DNA of 64,000 nt from Trissonchulus latispiculum. Taxonomy: Eukaryota > Nematoda > Enoplea > Enoplida > Ironidae. Shown piece after piece: positions 34,390-45,670 of the stretch; position 1 is the stretch's first letter; every line of letters begins with the position of its first letter. Position numbers and translations under genes: made by a program. The notes beneath the pieces were generated by a model. The model was not told the DNA's origin and searched no databases. It saw nothing but the letters and a program-made list of their open reading frames with translations. The stretch covers positions 55,988 to 119,987 of the forward strand of contig JASAND010005695.1 of NCBI GenBank assembly GCA_030248195.1, read 5' to 3'.

Positions 34390-35874
34390 CTAAACACAAT
34401 AAAATACGGTTGTTAACTGAATGCAGGCGAGTTTTGAAAGGCAGTCTTTCAGGCAAATATCATTTTCGAATGTTATTAATAAAGGGGGTCCAAATTTCGG
34501 CCATTTTATCGAATGTCACCGATCTTGCTGATTTTTACATACTTCATGGTCAAAGCGGCATGTCTTAACGAGTTTTAAACTTTAGAGTTGATAGCCGTAC
34601 GGATGTCGATTAATTTCACCTTAATGTTGAGGTCTCTTGTGTCAAAAGTATTAAACTAAAAGTTTCACATTTTTGGTCTAGTGTAAAAAAATCTCAAAAC
34701 TAGGCAGGATTAACCAGCTCTGCCTGGTACCATTAGGAAGCCCTGAATAAAGTACTGTGGTTTGTTGAAATTAGAATTTTGGCTTAGACCTTTAAAATGT
34801 TTTAATCAATTTTAAAGATTTAAAACTTGCAGCAACTTGAAACCGGGTCAAATTTTAAATATTTAATAATTAATTAAAAAATGTTTAAAGATCTAAATAA
34901 AATTCTAACTCCACCATGTCACAGTACTTATGATGTCCTTTCTAATGATACCAGACACGCCTAGTTTCGAGATTTGTCAACACTAGACCAAAAAATGGAA
35001 TTGTCTGGTGTCCCATATTTACCACATGAGATCTAAACTTTGAGTTGAAATTACTCGACAACCGTATGATTTACGACTTGAGTATTAAAAACTCGTTAAA
35101 ATATACCGTTTGAACCAAGAATATCCAAAAATAAACGAGATCGGAGAAGGGGTACCGTAGGCTAGCTAGCCAATCAGCGAGGAGACACACGATGGTATTA
35201 AACATGTAAATAATTAAAGAAGGGACCCTCCCGAACGTTTCGGAGGGGAGGTCCAAATTCACAAACCGAAGATGTCAAGCATGTTTTTATTTGTGAGAGT
35301 TTTATACCCTTATCGTACTATGTATGTAAGAGCTTTATACTCTTATTGTACTATGTACTCTTGGCTTAAGGGGGGAGGTCCAAATTTTGGTCATTTTTGC
35401 CTTTCTCCAATCTCGTTGATTTTTGCATATTCTTCGTTCTTTAGCTATTTGTCAACGTTGGTGAGCTGGAATTTACCATTTTTATTCGCCTACCGTGCTT
35501 AATTAGGCGTTAACTATTAAACTTTATTTCAGTAGTACAATTTACAATTTACAATATTTGTAAAAGTTTTTCCAGACATTTAGCTAAAACCCGCGATAAC
35601 TCTGTTCTAATTTTGCTGGACGGCCGCAATAAAGTGATGAGACGTTCACCTCCAGACAAATTTAAAAACTACGTTGTTAGCACACTTAAATCTGCATGCA
35701 ATTAGCAAATTTAATTGTAAAATAACGCTAATAACGATAAAAATTGTCAGCATCTAAGTGAAAATCTGTAGTATTGTATCTAACGTAACTTTAATACAGC
35801 AACATGTTTACGATATTATGCAGCAAAATTAAATTTTTTAACACAATTAACGCACAAGATCAGTAAATTTGAGC

Positions 35875-36020
35875 TTGGCCAGCACTCGGCCATTGGCCAA
35901 CCAACGGTTAACGGCCAGCCAGTAGGCCGTTGGCCTGCCAACGGCCAATGGCCGGCCAAGCCAACTGGCCGAGATTTTCTCAGCCAATGGCCAATGGCCG
36001 GCCATTGGCTAGCCATGGGC
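35875..36020. repeat. TGGCC-rich palindromic block in locus 3
   Basis: About 145 bp with many copies of GGCCAATGGCC and GGCCATTGGCC, strongly GC-rich against its surroundings and flanked on both sides by TAACGCACAA. It lies where locus 3 has lost its middle exons. Confidence 0.7.
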
Positions 36021-36356
36021 CGCACCGACTAACGCACAACACTAGTGTTTTCAAGCACTAGCATGCAAGTGTAGCGCTTAAAGTTCTTTGAAATAATGGG
36101 TCCAATTTGTGGATGTGATCAGCCATTAGAGAACAGAGCATAGTTTTCGCTCTGATAACAGAGACTAGGCTTACTAAGCCTGGCTTAGTATGATACTCTG
36201 ATTATTATGCACTCTTGCTGTTACACTTAAATGACCAACTAATAATTAATTTACAGGCACTATAGTTACTGATGTCTGTTATTCCGTTTAGATGGTTTTT
36301 AATGCGGTTTAGCGTTATTTCGAAAAACTAATACAAAGAGGACCATTGGTAGTTAC

Positions 36357-36426
36357 TTAAATCTGTGGTTAGAAGGAACAGCATAACAGGCATTTATTCG
36401 TCTGATCCAACTCTCTGGGCAATGTT
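36357..36426 (-). pseudogene. locus 3 exon 4: CTLD start
   Basis: 70 nt, acceptor AATTTAG, donor AA|GTAACT. HCPESWIRRINACYAVPSNH retains the CTLD cysteines. It is the third copy showing the same lectin exon inside a channel gene. Confidence 0.8.
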
Positions 36427-37052
36427 CTAAATTAGAAGCCTTACAACTAAATATGCTATGATAATGTTTGTTATAACGCCTCAGTTTACTGGTGCTTTTT
36501 ACTGTGGTATGATGTGCTGATTTATAAACAGTTTATATTTAAAATAAGCTCTTGTTTACTGCACTGGCTAACTTAGCGCAGCTATTTATTTTGTGGCGCA
36601 CATTGCTATGGCTGATAGGCAGGGAATAGGCTGCACTTGTCCCAAATAGGCAATGTACAGCTGCTCTAGATAATGTCGCTGTAATGCAAAATGAAATAAG
36701 GCGTTCAAAAAAGGGAGGCCTTCAAACGATATGTACGGAATTTTGAGGTGATACTAAAACTGTCTCTAATTTTTTACTATGCTAATATATGGTCAATATA
36801 GGACACAGTTGGGCAAAATATAGAAACATCAACACAAAATAGCTGAGAAAATGAGCCTTGAGCAATAAACTTTTATAATTGGAATGAAAAGGCAGATTTA
36901 ATGCGCAGAGTTGTACAAGCACCATGGAAAAATATGTGGACTCTATACATGAATGTGTCGCAACTAAATTCACTGTGATAGATTTCCTAATTTGGCAACA
37001 AGCTCACAGAATGGAATGCCCATTTAGTATCCACTATCCTGCATCGACTGAC

Positions 37053-37222
37053 CTGCTACAGCTGTTGAACCATATTCCACAGGGGAAGTGTTCAGAGAAT
37101 TGTATGTTCAGTTGGATGACAGAATAGTTTGGCTAAAAGATCTCCATGCAGATTCAGTCAATGCTTTGGCATTCTGCATGGAAATATTTGAAACCATTTC
37201 GAAACTCTCTATTGTGTTAAAC
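37053..37222 (-). pseudogene. locus 3 exon 3, nonsense codon
   Basis: Homologous to the linker exon (NAKALTESAWRSFSQTILSS), but the Trp codon of the DW pair is TGA at 37108-37110. The length is 170 nt, two short of the paralogues. Confidence 0.8.
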
Positions 37223-37717
37223 TGCAAAATTGCCAAAACGACTTAATGCACAAACAACAGAAGCAAATACTAGACTGAGTAGCTTCTGTTTTCTGCTTAT
37301 TGTTCAGGTAATATTGCTTAAGCTCTTCAATTTCCTCATTTTAGCTAACAAAACTGTATCTTAACCCAAGGAATTGGTAAAGATAGTAATATTCGAATTT
37401 ACTATTAGAAGCATTGCAAAAGAACTGCGGGTAATTCAGTAAAAAAGTAACGTATGGGAGATATTGGAGTTATTATTATAAAGACGCTTTTGTGCTTACG
37501 TGAGTTGCTGTAAATGATTCCACATTGCTTCGTAACCTTCGTGTTGGTGAACGTATATATATATTTCGGCTATATCTTGGCAAACCCGTATGAGGTCACA
37601 GCCTTGGTTCTGCCCATCACAAATATAATTAGTATTCGAAATGGCAAACATGTTTTAAATCATCTGTTCTAAACACCCAGTCCGGGGCTAAGAACGCAAC
37701 TTATTTTCATAACTTAC

Positions 37718-37812
37718 AAAAACTCGCCCAATCGGCGATAGCATGAAAGCAGTCTGAAAAATGGGTTGTATTTGCAAACAGTTATCGAAGGGAAGCTCAC
37801 AGTGTAGTCAAA
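37718..37812 (-). pseudogene. locus 3 exon 2, one-base deletion
   Basis: FDYTVSFPSITVCKYNPFF reads open, then one base is missing from the run coding for PFFQ (95 nt instead of 96), which shifts the rest. Acceptor TTTCAG and donor GTAAGT remain. Confidence 0.87.
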
Positions 37813-37965
37813 CTGAAAATAGCAGAATACGGAAACTCGTGTACTCGCGATCATTCATTGTTCTTTTATATGTAATTTCTTTGTTCTTTTATATGCAACC
37901 ACTTTATCGCCAATTTCTAATTCAACACGTGCTCCTGAGATCTTATAAATACTGACTACATATTA

Positions 37966-38311
37966 TCAAGAGTACATAATAGATAATAGCCTGGCAGCTG
38001 GCAGGTTCTCTGTTATCAGCTGCAGGTACACGCTCTACGCGCTAACGGCTGAGCCCCCCGCCACAAAAGTGTATGCTCAGATCAATGAAATTCGAACGCT
38101 ATCTTCGCGTTCTAAAGCAAACAGACGCACATTAGGCCAACATAGTAGTTGGGTTTTCCAGCTTCAGCATGCAAGCGTAGCGACCAAAATTTGTTTGAAG
38201 TGAACATAACATACACGTAGTGGGGGGTCAGCGCAGAGCAGAGCAGCGAACCTGCAGCTAATAACAGAGCACCTGCCAACTGTTACACTCTTATATACTA
38301 TGTACACTTGA
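37966..38311. mobile_element. TIR element, TCAAGAGTACATAAT family (II)
   Basis: Begins TCAAGAGTACATAATAG and ends CTATGTACACTTGA, in intron 1 of locus 3, flanked by TAT/ATA. The interior has CTAACGGCTGA and GGGGGGTCAGC mirrored near the ends. Six bases separate it from element III. Confidence 0.75.
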
Positions 38312-38316
38312 TATTA

Positions 38317-38637
38317 TCAAGAGCACATAATACAAAAGAGTTTGACAAGCGCCATACGCTATGTATTATATGTCTGTTACATCCTCTGCAAGCTATCGGC
38401 TGACTCCCCCCAGACTGACAAAGAAATTCGCCCGCTATGTTTGCACAAAACAGACACACTTTGAACCAACTGACTAGATGTGTTTTCTAGCTTTAGCGTG
38501 CAAGCATAGAGTTCAAAATTCCCTTGGTAAGGCGGGTCCGATTTATGGGGGGGGGCTGATAGCGTGCAGAGTATGCAGCGAGCTGATAATATATTGCGTA
38601 TCATACTTGTCATACTCCTTTTATTTTGGACTCTTGA
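38317..38637. mobile_element. TIR element, TCAAGAGTACATAAT family (III)
   Basis: Begins TCAAGAGCACATAATAC and ends GGACTCTTGA, inserted directly beside element II. Internally closest to element I (shared CCAACTGACTAG block). Confidence 0.75.
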
Positions 38638-38945
38638 TATTATTAAGATTAGTAACATAATATAAAATGTGAAGTCAATAAACCAAAAACACCTAAACCA
38701 AAGTGTTATTGTTGACACATAAGTAAGATTTTTCAAAGAAAGTTGAATTTCAATGAATTAGTTTGTATTAAAATCAATAATAAAATTATTTTAGGTTTTA
38801 TCCTTAAAGTACCCAGTTTCAGGTGGGATCGTTCTTTTTGGTAGGTTTATCTTTACATTTTTCTTTGTTTGACGCAAATCCGTGATTCAGCAGCAATAGC
38901 GACAAAGGCTACATGTCCTATCTAATAACTCTCAATGCAGCTTAC

Positions 38946-39077
38946 CTTCGTTGCTACACGGACTGGGTACTGGAAAAATTCACTAGCCAGCATGCTGATG
39001 AAAACGATGAGTAGAGCTCCAGCCATAGCTCCAGATACTCCAGTAAAGATGATGGCAACAGAAATACAATATTTCAT
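38946..39077 (-). CDS. locus 3 exon 1: start and TM1
   Basis: 44 codons from ATG at 39077, donor AAG|GTAAGC. A hydrophobic segment rich in Gly and Ala (GAMAGALLIVFISMLA) ends in QYPVRVATK as in loci 1 and 2. The exon itself is intact. Confidence 0.75.
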
Positions 39078-39092
39078 GCTTAATTGAACCTA

Positions 39093-39469
39093 TCAAGAGT
39101 ACATAATGTATGAGTGCGACAGCTGGCAGGCTCACTGTTGTCGCCTGCAGATACATGCTCTGCTTGGTAACGGCTAACCCGCCCTCAAATGTGAACCTTC
39201 ACTGTTCAAACACATTTGCTAGCTATTCGCTATTCTTGCGTTCTAAACCCCGAAACATACGTAATTAGCCAGCAGAGTTACTGTGTCTTTCAGCTTCAAC
39301 ACTCAAAAATAAGGCAAGTGAGCATACATAATTGGGTGCATATATGTGGAGAGATCACCAGGTACCCTTTTGTGGGGGAGAGTCAGCCGTTAACGAGCAT
39401 AGCATGTATCCGCAGTTTATAACAGTTTCCTGCCAGCCAAGGCGCATTCTTGTATATTATGTAGTCTTG
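39093..39469. mobile_element. TIR element, TCAAGAGTACATAAT family (IV)
   Basis: Begins TCAAGAGTACATAATG and ends ATTATGTAGTCTTGG. It lies 16 bp upstream of the locus 3 start codon, so it occupies the promoter-proximal region of that broken gene. Confidence 0.72.
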
Positions 39470-42400
39470 GTCCAAAACACGTATGAAAAGTCGACAACGT
39501 AAAGGTAAACAGCCTGCTTCTTAGTCCGTGTATTTTTCTTCACATAAGCCATTGAAACAGTTGCTTTATTAAAATGACAGTACAAAGATGGTACACATTT
39601 CAATACTATTCTTAAAGTCGCGAAAACTTAAAACCACAACAGCTACACTCAGCCCGATTCCCGTCCGGCGTCTTTGCAAGAATATGGAGATTCGATCGGC
39701 TCGAAGTATGTAAAGCTATGGCTTGGACCGGAGTTTAAGCTAATTTCAACTATTAACAGCTTCAGACTACCTTCAAAAACATATAGTAAAGACAGAAATA
39801 AATTCACGCGAGATACGATCCGGTGCTTTGCGGCAGGTGGCTGCATTTCACGTAAGTTTTAAAGAACATTTTAATTTCAATTTTGCTTTTTGTTTCAGAG
39901 AGAAGATCTACGGCACAGGAGGCGTGCATGGTCCCTCCTGTGTCCAACAAATCAATTTCACATTGTGGATTTTTCAAGGATTATGGATTTTCAAAGGATC
40001 GATTGCCAGCTAAGTTGTCGCCATTTCTTTAAGTTGAGTTAACTAAGTTAAACTAGAGTAGATACGTTTAGTTTAGAATTCTCAGGTTGTGATGGGCATG
40101 GGGGTGAAAAAGGTCCCCCTGTGATTCCATTGCAACCTGAGGAAAACAATTGTTTTTCATCGTTTTAGTTTTCCTGTAGATTGGAAATATTAGATGAAAA
40201 CCTAAAACCTAAAAATTTAACTTAAACCATTTCTTCATTTTCCAAATATTTTGAAAACCTCCAATCATACATATTTAACACTGATGTGCAAAAGTTTTAC
40301 TTGCATTTGGAGCTTCTCAGACCGCACGTTTCAGCCTTTCCTATCTTAGAGCTCGGCCACCCCAACCGATTCCGCTTCTGCAGCCCTGTTTTTATCCCTT
40401 TTGCCTTCCGAGCAGGCTATTAGCTTTCCGCCATCATAGTTGCTATTACAAAGCGGGGGGCAACTGCAGTCGGATAAACGACTGCTGTTGCCTTGGCGTG
40501 ACTGAAAGAACCGTATGGTAGTTCTGCTTGGGGATCATGTTTCTGTCCATGATCTTCGTCTCACTGTCTCTTGACTGCGGTCTGCGTAGAGCACCACTGA
40601 CGGGCCACGTCGTGTGCCTACAAGTGGGTGAGCCCAAACCAAAAACATAGCAAAGAGAGGAGAAGATGGAGGGATATGCGTAGTTAGCGGTAACGATTAC
40701 GATTATACCACAAATACAAGTTAAGGTAGCTGTGTTTCCCAAAGCACTTAAGTAAATTATAAGCCGCAATGTGATATCGCATAAATGTTTAAGGTACCTT
40801 TACCTTTTTTGATGCCTTTCGTGATGATTGCTTAAGCTACTGAAATAAACTAAAATGTGTGCCAACAACAAATAAACAGACAAAAACAAAACAAAACAGG
40901 ATATGGGATAGATGGGCTTATTTAAACGAATACGGAAAGAAATTAATTACTGGTTTGTACATATATACTGATCAGTTTGATAGGTTAATCAGAGTCTTTC
41001 GGCCCTAATCCCTTAGACTCTGACCATGAAAAAATAAGAGGACGAATTGGTTTTACAATTAGCGGGAAAAGTGTAGAACGCCGTATGATGTTTTTACCAG
41101 TGGGCCAGAGGTGGACTAGGACCAGAATGATACATCGTCAGAGGGATACATTAACTATTCTCGTTGACATGATCCTGAATAGTACGGATTCAGATAAGTT
41201 TCTTAAAGAGATATAACATTAAAGTTAAAGCTTGAACTTAGCTCGAAACGTATTTATTGCACACTGGTTACATATTCCACCTATTCAGCATAATCGTAAT
41301 GGCATAGTAGTTGTATTTCTGCTAGTATTGGCTTTATTGTCTTGTTCTGCTCGCGAAACTAATTATTCCAACTTGCCAAGCTGGAACAGATTCAAAAGTA
41401 CGTTTAAGCGCACTTGGGCATTCTTTAACAATCTTAAATTGTGTGTGTTCTAGGATTAAACTATCTGTATAATTGACGAGTTTAATGAATCTAAAATAAC
41501 TGTGAAACAGATTTCAGTGCGTCAATCACTTTACTGGCTGCTAGAGTTGAATACAAGCAAAAGACAAGTGCAATTTAAGATTACTTTGTTGGATTAAACG
41601 TCAACCAGTACAGAAAGTATAATCGCCGTGCTGGTAACTTCTACCGCAGACGTCTACTTCTACTCCTTTTTTGTCTCCTTGCTCTATTGAAGGACTAAAC
41701 TTAAAGATTGCAACAGGGCTGCGAAGTAGATCCGCGGTGCTTTTCTCATAAAAATTGCTTATTTTTTACATGATATTTGCTGGTCATGTTATAAAAGAAT
41801 GGGAAACCAGGGGTGGTCTTCCTCACTTAAGGGGGGGGGTACATTTTCGGGTCATTTGTTCGACTTTCTCCGATCTCGCTGATTTTCACATATTTTATTG
41901 TCCAAATGGTATATATACTTTATTAAGTTTTTAAAATTAAAGTAGTAACTCTTACGGTTGTCGCATAATTTCACCTCAAAGTTGAGATTTCATGTGTTAA
42001 ACATAGGAAATATAGAAGTGGTCGTTTTTGCGTCAAAAAATCTCACTACATTGATGAATTTGAACAAATTATACATTAATACAACGCTAAAATGTTAAAC
42101 TGCGGCACCCAGGAATTAGAATTTTAATTCAGGTCCTTAAAATTTTTCAACTATTAATTTTTATAAGATTAAAATTTGACTTGATGCTAAAGTTGTGTTA
42201 AATTTTAATCCATCAAAACTTAGTAAACACAATAAAAAGACACGGAGGTCAAAACGAAATACTCAGCACATCAAGAGTGTTCGCTTGCTATTTACCTTTA
42301 GTTTTCAAAGATGACGGTTCCATGTTATATCCATTTTTTACTTGCTTTCATATTTTGGTTAAAGTATATTTTTCGATTTTTTTATTACGAAGTCTGAAAA

Positions 42401-43156
42401 CTAGCAATTCATTGTGCTTGCAACTGAAGAATAACGGAAAATGCCAAACCAAACTATGACAAATCTTTTACAGTTTGATGCTACACTTCAGCACTATGAA
42501 AGTAAGAACGTCATATAATGCTTATGTAAACACTAGAAGCCGCCTGACACTGATTTCCTAGGGAGGAGATGCCGATGGGGCTGCTAATGGAGCTGCTAAT
42601 CTGCTATAAAACTGCAGCCAAGCTGGCCAGTTTTGAACCGGAGAACTGAAAGCCACTTTAAACATGACACGGTAAAGAAGATGACCGCTGAGATCCATAA
42701 TGGCGTGAAAGAAAACTTGTGTAATTACACACACTCACACTTTCCATCTCCACGATCCATTTGACCAAAAAATGTACAAAACAAAAATGTTTTCTGTATA
42801 TCTCAAAAGCGTTTCAAGACAGCTACTAGAAAGTATATATTTCAGAACCGGCGTGATGAGATCTTTCTCCTCATCAAAAAATCTTCCTCAACGCTGATTG
42901 ACTGATACATCAAATTTTAGCTTCTTTAGTTAAGAAGTGCAAAATTTATTCAATGTTTTCGAATTTCAAAGTCCTTTGATTTTTGCCGGTTTTCCAAATT
43001 TGGCTGACCTGTCAACAAAAACCATGTATGATTGGATTTTCATCACCGCGTATATCCGCATTTGCATAAGTTTTTTCAAAATTTGAAAGTAAGTTTTTTG
43101 AAAAATACGAAAGGAAAAGTCCCAAATTGACCACACCTAACGTGTCGCATTCCTTC
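39470..43156. other. repeat-rich spacer without a recognised gene
   Basis: 40320-40640 is GC-richer, with a minus ORF (40446-40769, about 107 codons) of no recognised family. At 41826 a CTTAAGGGGGGGGG end of the family at 2678 begins; its other end was not found. Short direct repeats TCCTGT and GGAGGC surround 39910-39950. Nothing else could be supported. Confidence 0.35.
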
Positions 43157-43900
43157 GATAAGAGTATGACAGCTGACAGGCTGTTTGTTATCAGCTCAAG
43201 GTACACGCCAGGCACGCTAACGGCTGACTCCCCCACACAAACGTGTACCTAGTGACCCCCCTCCCACAAATTGTAATGAATTAAGTAGAACGGAACTCAA
43301 ACCACAAATTATAAAAAGACGTTCTTATGTATTTTTTGGTGATTTGATTGGCCTCTTGTTAAAACGTATAAACATATATATCTCCTGATTGCTTTTTCTG
43401 ATTTTGCTTGCTTGTTGTTGATTAAACTTCATATCCGAGCTTAGAGGTATCCATCATCACAACTGGCGAAGCTGCCGCATGATAGGAAGGAATCTAGGCA
43501 TCTCGGTTTCCAGAAAACGTTTGACCGATTAGTCAAAAATTATTATTGGCCAAGCATGCACAGAGATGTGCGGAACTGGTGCAGGTCCTGTCCGATTTGC
43601 CAGGAATTAAAAGGACCAGTTGGGAGCGGAAAGGCACCACTACACAAATGTGTACCCAGTACACGTTTCTGTACGCTCACTCGCTGTATGATCACGTGTT
43701 AAAGCTCAAAAACACAACGCCTGCGAGCGTCCAATTTGTGTCTGCTTCGAGCTTTATAACGCAAACATAGCGTACGAATTTCTTTGAAGTGAGCATACAC
43801 GTTTGGGGGGGGTCAGCCGTTAGCGTGCAGAGCATGTACCTAGAGCTAATATCAAAGAACTTGCCTGCTGTCACACTCTTATATATATTATATTCTCTTG
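43157..43900. mobile_element. TIR element, TCAAGAGTACATAAT family (V), with enclosed integrase piece
   Basis: Left end GATAAGAGTATGACAGCTGA and right end TGTCACACTCTTATATATAT match the inner ends of the family. It is about twice as long as elements I-IV because it surrounds a gypsy integrase fragment at 43430-43660. The outermost left TIR bases are missing. Confidence 0.6.
43430..43660 (+). pseudogene. Ty3/gypsy integrase zinc-binding region, fragment
   Basis: One frame from about 43495 reads RHLGFQKTFDRLVKNYYWP and then MHRDVRNWCRSCPICQELKG. This is the H..HxxCxxC zinc-binding start of a retroelement integrase (HLG..KT...+..+Y.WP.M...+..+...C..C). The upstream His pair and downstream catalytic core are not continuous, so it is a relic. 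Confidence 0.85.
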
Positions 43901-44713
43901 GTAAAAGTAATAACTTAGTCGGGATGGGAATGCAGCAAAAACTAAAATTTATCGTGACTGAATAGATTTAATCTGCTACTAAAAGTATTCCACTACAGAA
44001 GATAAATAAATAACCAAATAAACAGAAGCTGAGTCAGACAATTATTGAAGCTTCTATATAATTTGTGTCCCCTGCGTTTTATTGTTTGTTGCAGTTCATC
44101 AGAAGAAGCAACAAGGTCCAGGTGCAATGGATGAAGTATTTGTGTATTTAAATATTGTTTAATTTCTAGACTATTAAAGTATTTATTGATCACCTATTAA
44201 CATTCGCTGCAACTATGTAAAAAACTATATGAGTAAAACTCAAAATAAGCTAATCTTGCTAACGTTCACAGCATTTTGCTGCAAAGGTATAGAATATCAA
44301 AATAAAAAGTTCCCGAACTGAAAAAGTCTACCTCAAACTGTAATGGCAACTCATGGCATAATCTGGCATTAGGCAGAGCTCTGAACGTTGATTGAAAAGT
44401 CCTATCATCATTCACATTGCCCCTTGACTAGTCAGGAAAACGTTTGACTTTGTTCAACCCTGGCATAATTAGCAGTTCATATTTAGTTAATGATTCAGGA
44501 ATTCAAAACATAAAATTTTTATACAGTACATTTATCAAATTTCCAATAGTTCAAATCCCGGATGCTGTGCTTTCATGAAAGATTAAGTTTTTTGGTATTC
44601 AAATGCAACACTGAAAAGATTAATTTATTTGGTGTAGTTTAGGTGTGTATACAAAAATTTTGGCAATGAAATAACTGATTATCCATTATCTAGAGGTGTC
44701 CACATATGATACC

Positions 44714-44896
44714 ATGTCCTATTCGCTGCGCTGTGGAATAGCCAGCTTCGAAGGCAATTCAAGCCAGTCAATAAATGGTAAGAGAAAGTATGATGATGAC
44801 TCGTCCCCGGAAAGCTTCAAAAGACTCTGTGCTCGGGTAGAAGAACTGGAACGAACTCTTATTGAGGTACGTGGAAAGCTTGATACTGGGTTATAA
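44714..44896 (+). pseudogene. small coiled-coil protein gene remnant, copy 1
   Basis: ATG at 44714 opens 60 codons ending GKLDTGL and TAA. Core: KRKYDDD, then SPESFKRLCARVEELERTL, a short amphipathic helix. A splice donor GAG|GTACGT lies inside and could join an exon at about 47109 (acceptor TTTTTCAG) that continues SGPKDSIRASSS and, after a one-base shift, MYTEQLELVLPDS. The family is not recognised. A second copy is at 48190-48385. Confidence 0.5.
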
Positions 44897-45199
44897 AAGA
44901 ATTTGTTTTATGTAATCACTGTTACTTGGAGTAAACTGCCACAGTTTGTTAAATATTAGTTTGTTAGGTGCTAGTTTATTTAGTTATTACCACTAAAGTC
45001 CGAAAAGATTTGACAGGTGGAATAAGCATAGAACTAAATTAGTGGTATAAACCAGAGGTGATATCAAAAGTGCGCAAGAAAACGTCATATCAAGAGTGCG
45101 TAATTGTGTGATGACAAGAAGATAACAAAAACCTGCGATTGGATCTGTTAAGAAAGAACATTACATTTGGATATAGTAAATGATATCACATGTGGCGCT

Positions 45200-45660
45200 G
45201 CGAGTAGGCTATGAACCCACGCGGGAAATTCCCCTTGGATCGAAAGATTCAACAACTACCTTAAATACAGCTTAGAAGCGTCGATTGGCAAGCCTTGGGT
45301 AGAGACTATTTAGGACCTACTGAGGTCATATCTGTTAACGCCCATGTCAGGAATAACATATATCCCTAGCCAGTCTTATGGGCCAACTATGGATTCACAG
45401 AGCCAATTACGAACCTCCTCCGCGTTACTATAACGAGAGTAAAGAACAATATTGACCGCCTGTCAGTGGAAGCCAAAAAGTCCATTACTGTTGGGGACAA
45501 CGTATTGGTCCAGAAGCCATTTGTACCCAAAGGGTGCAGCCCCTGGTCAGGACCATTGCAAGTTCTGCAACGAAGAGGGAAGTTTACATACCGACTTTTC
45601 GATGGTAACGATTAGAATATCCAGAAGCTACAAAGATTCCTCCTTCCCACGGTAGAGAGA
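45200..45660 (+). pseudogene. Ty3/gypsy integrase C-terminal region, fragment
   Basis: A frame around 45440-45620 reads NNIDRLSVEAKKSITVGDN, then VLVQKP and WSGPLQVLQRRGKFTYRLFD, the usual GD.V.....+...+.GP..V......Y.+.D tail of gypsy integrases. Interrupted by stops. It ends about 15 bp before TIR element VI. Confidence 0.7.
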
Positions 45661-45670
45661 AGATGTGATG

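Larger units (their letters stand above)
32243..39077 (-). pseudogene. DEG/ENaC-CTLD paralogue, locus 3, broken
   Basis: Seven recognisable exons: 38946-39077 (TM1), 37718-37812 (FPSITVC, one base short), 37053-37222 (linker, TGA in place of the conserved Trp at 37108-37110), 36357-36426 (CTLD start), 34367-34389 (microexon), 33818-33887 (wrist) and 32243-32386 (TM2). No counterparts of locus 2 exons 5-16 are visible between 36357 and 34389; that stretch holds transposon relics and a TGGCC-rich block. A frameshift, a nonsense codon and an internal deletion make it a pseudogene, although its last three exons have intact splice sites and frames. Confidence 0.85.
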
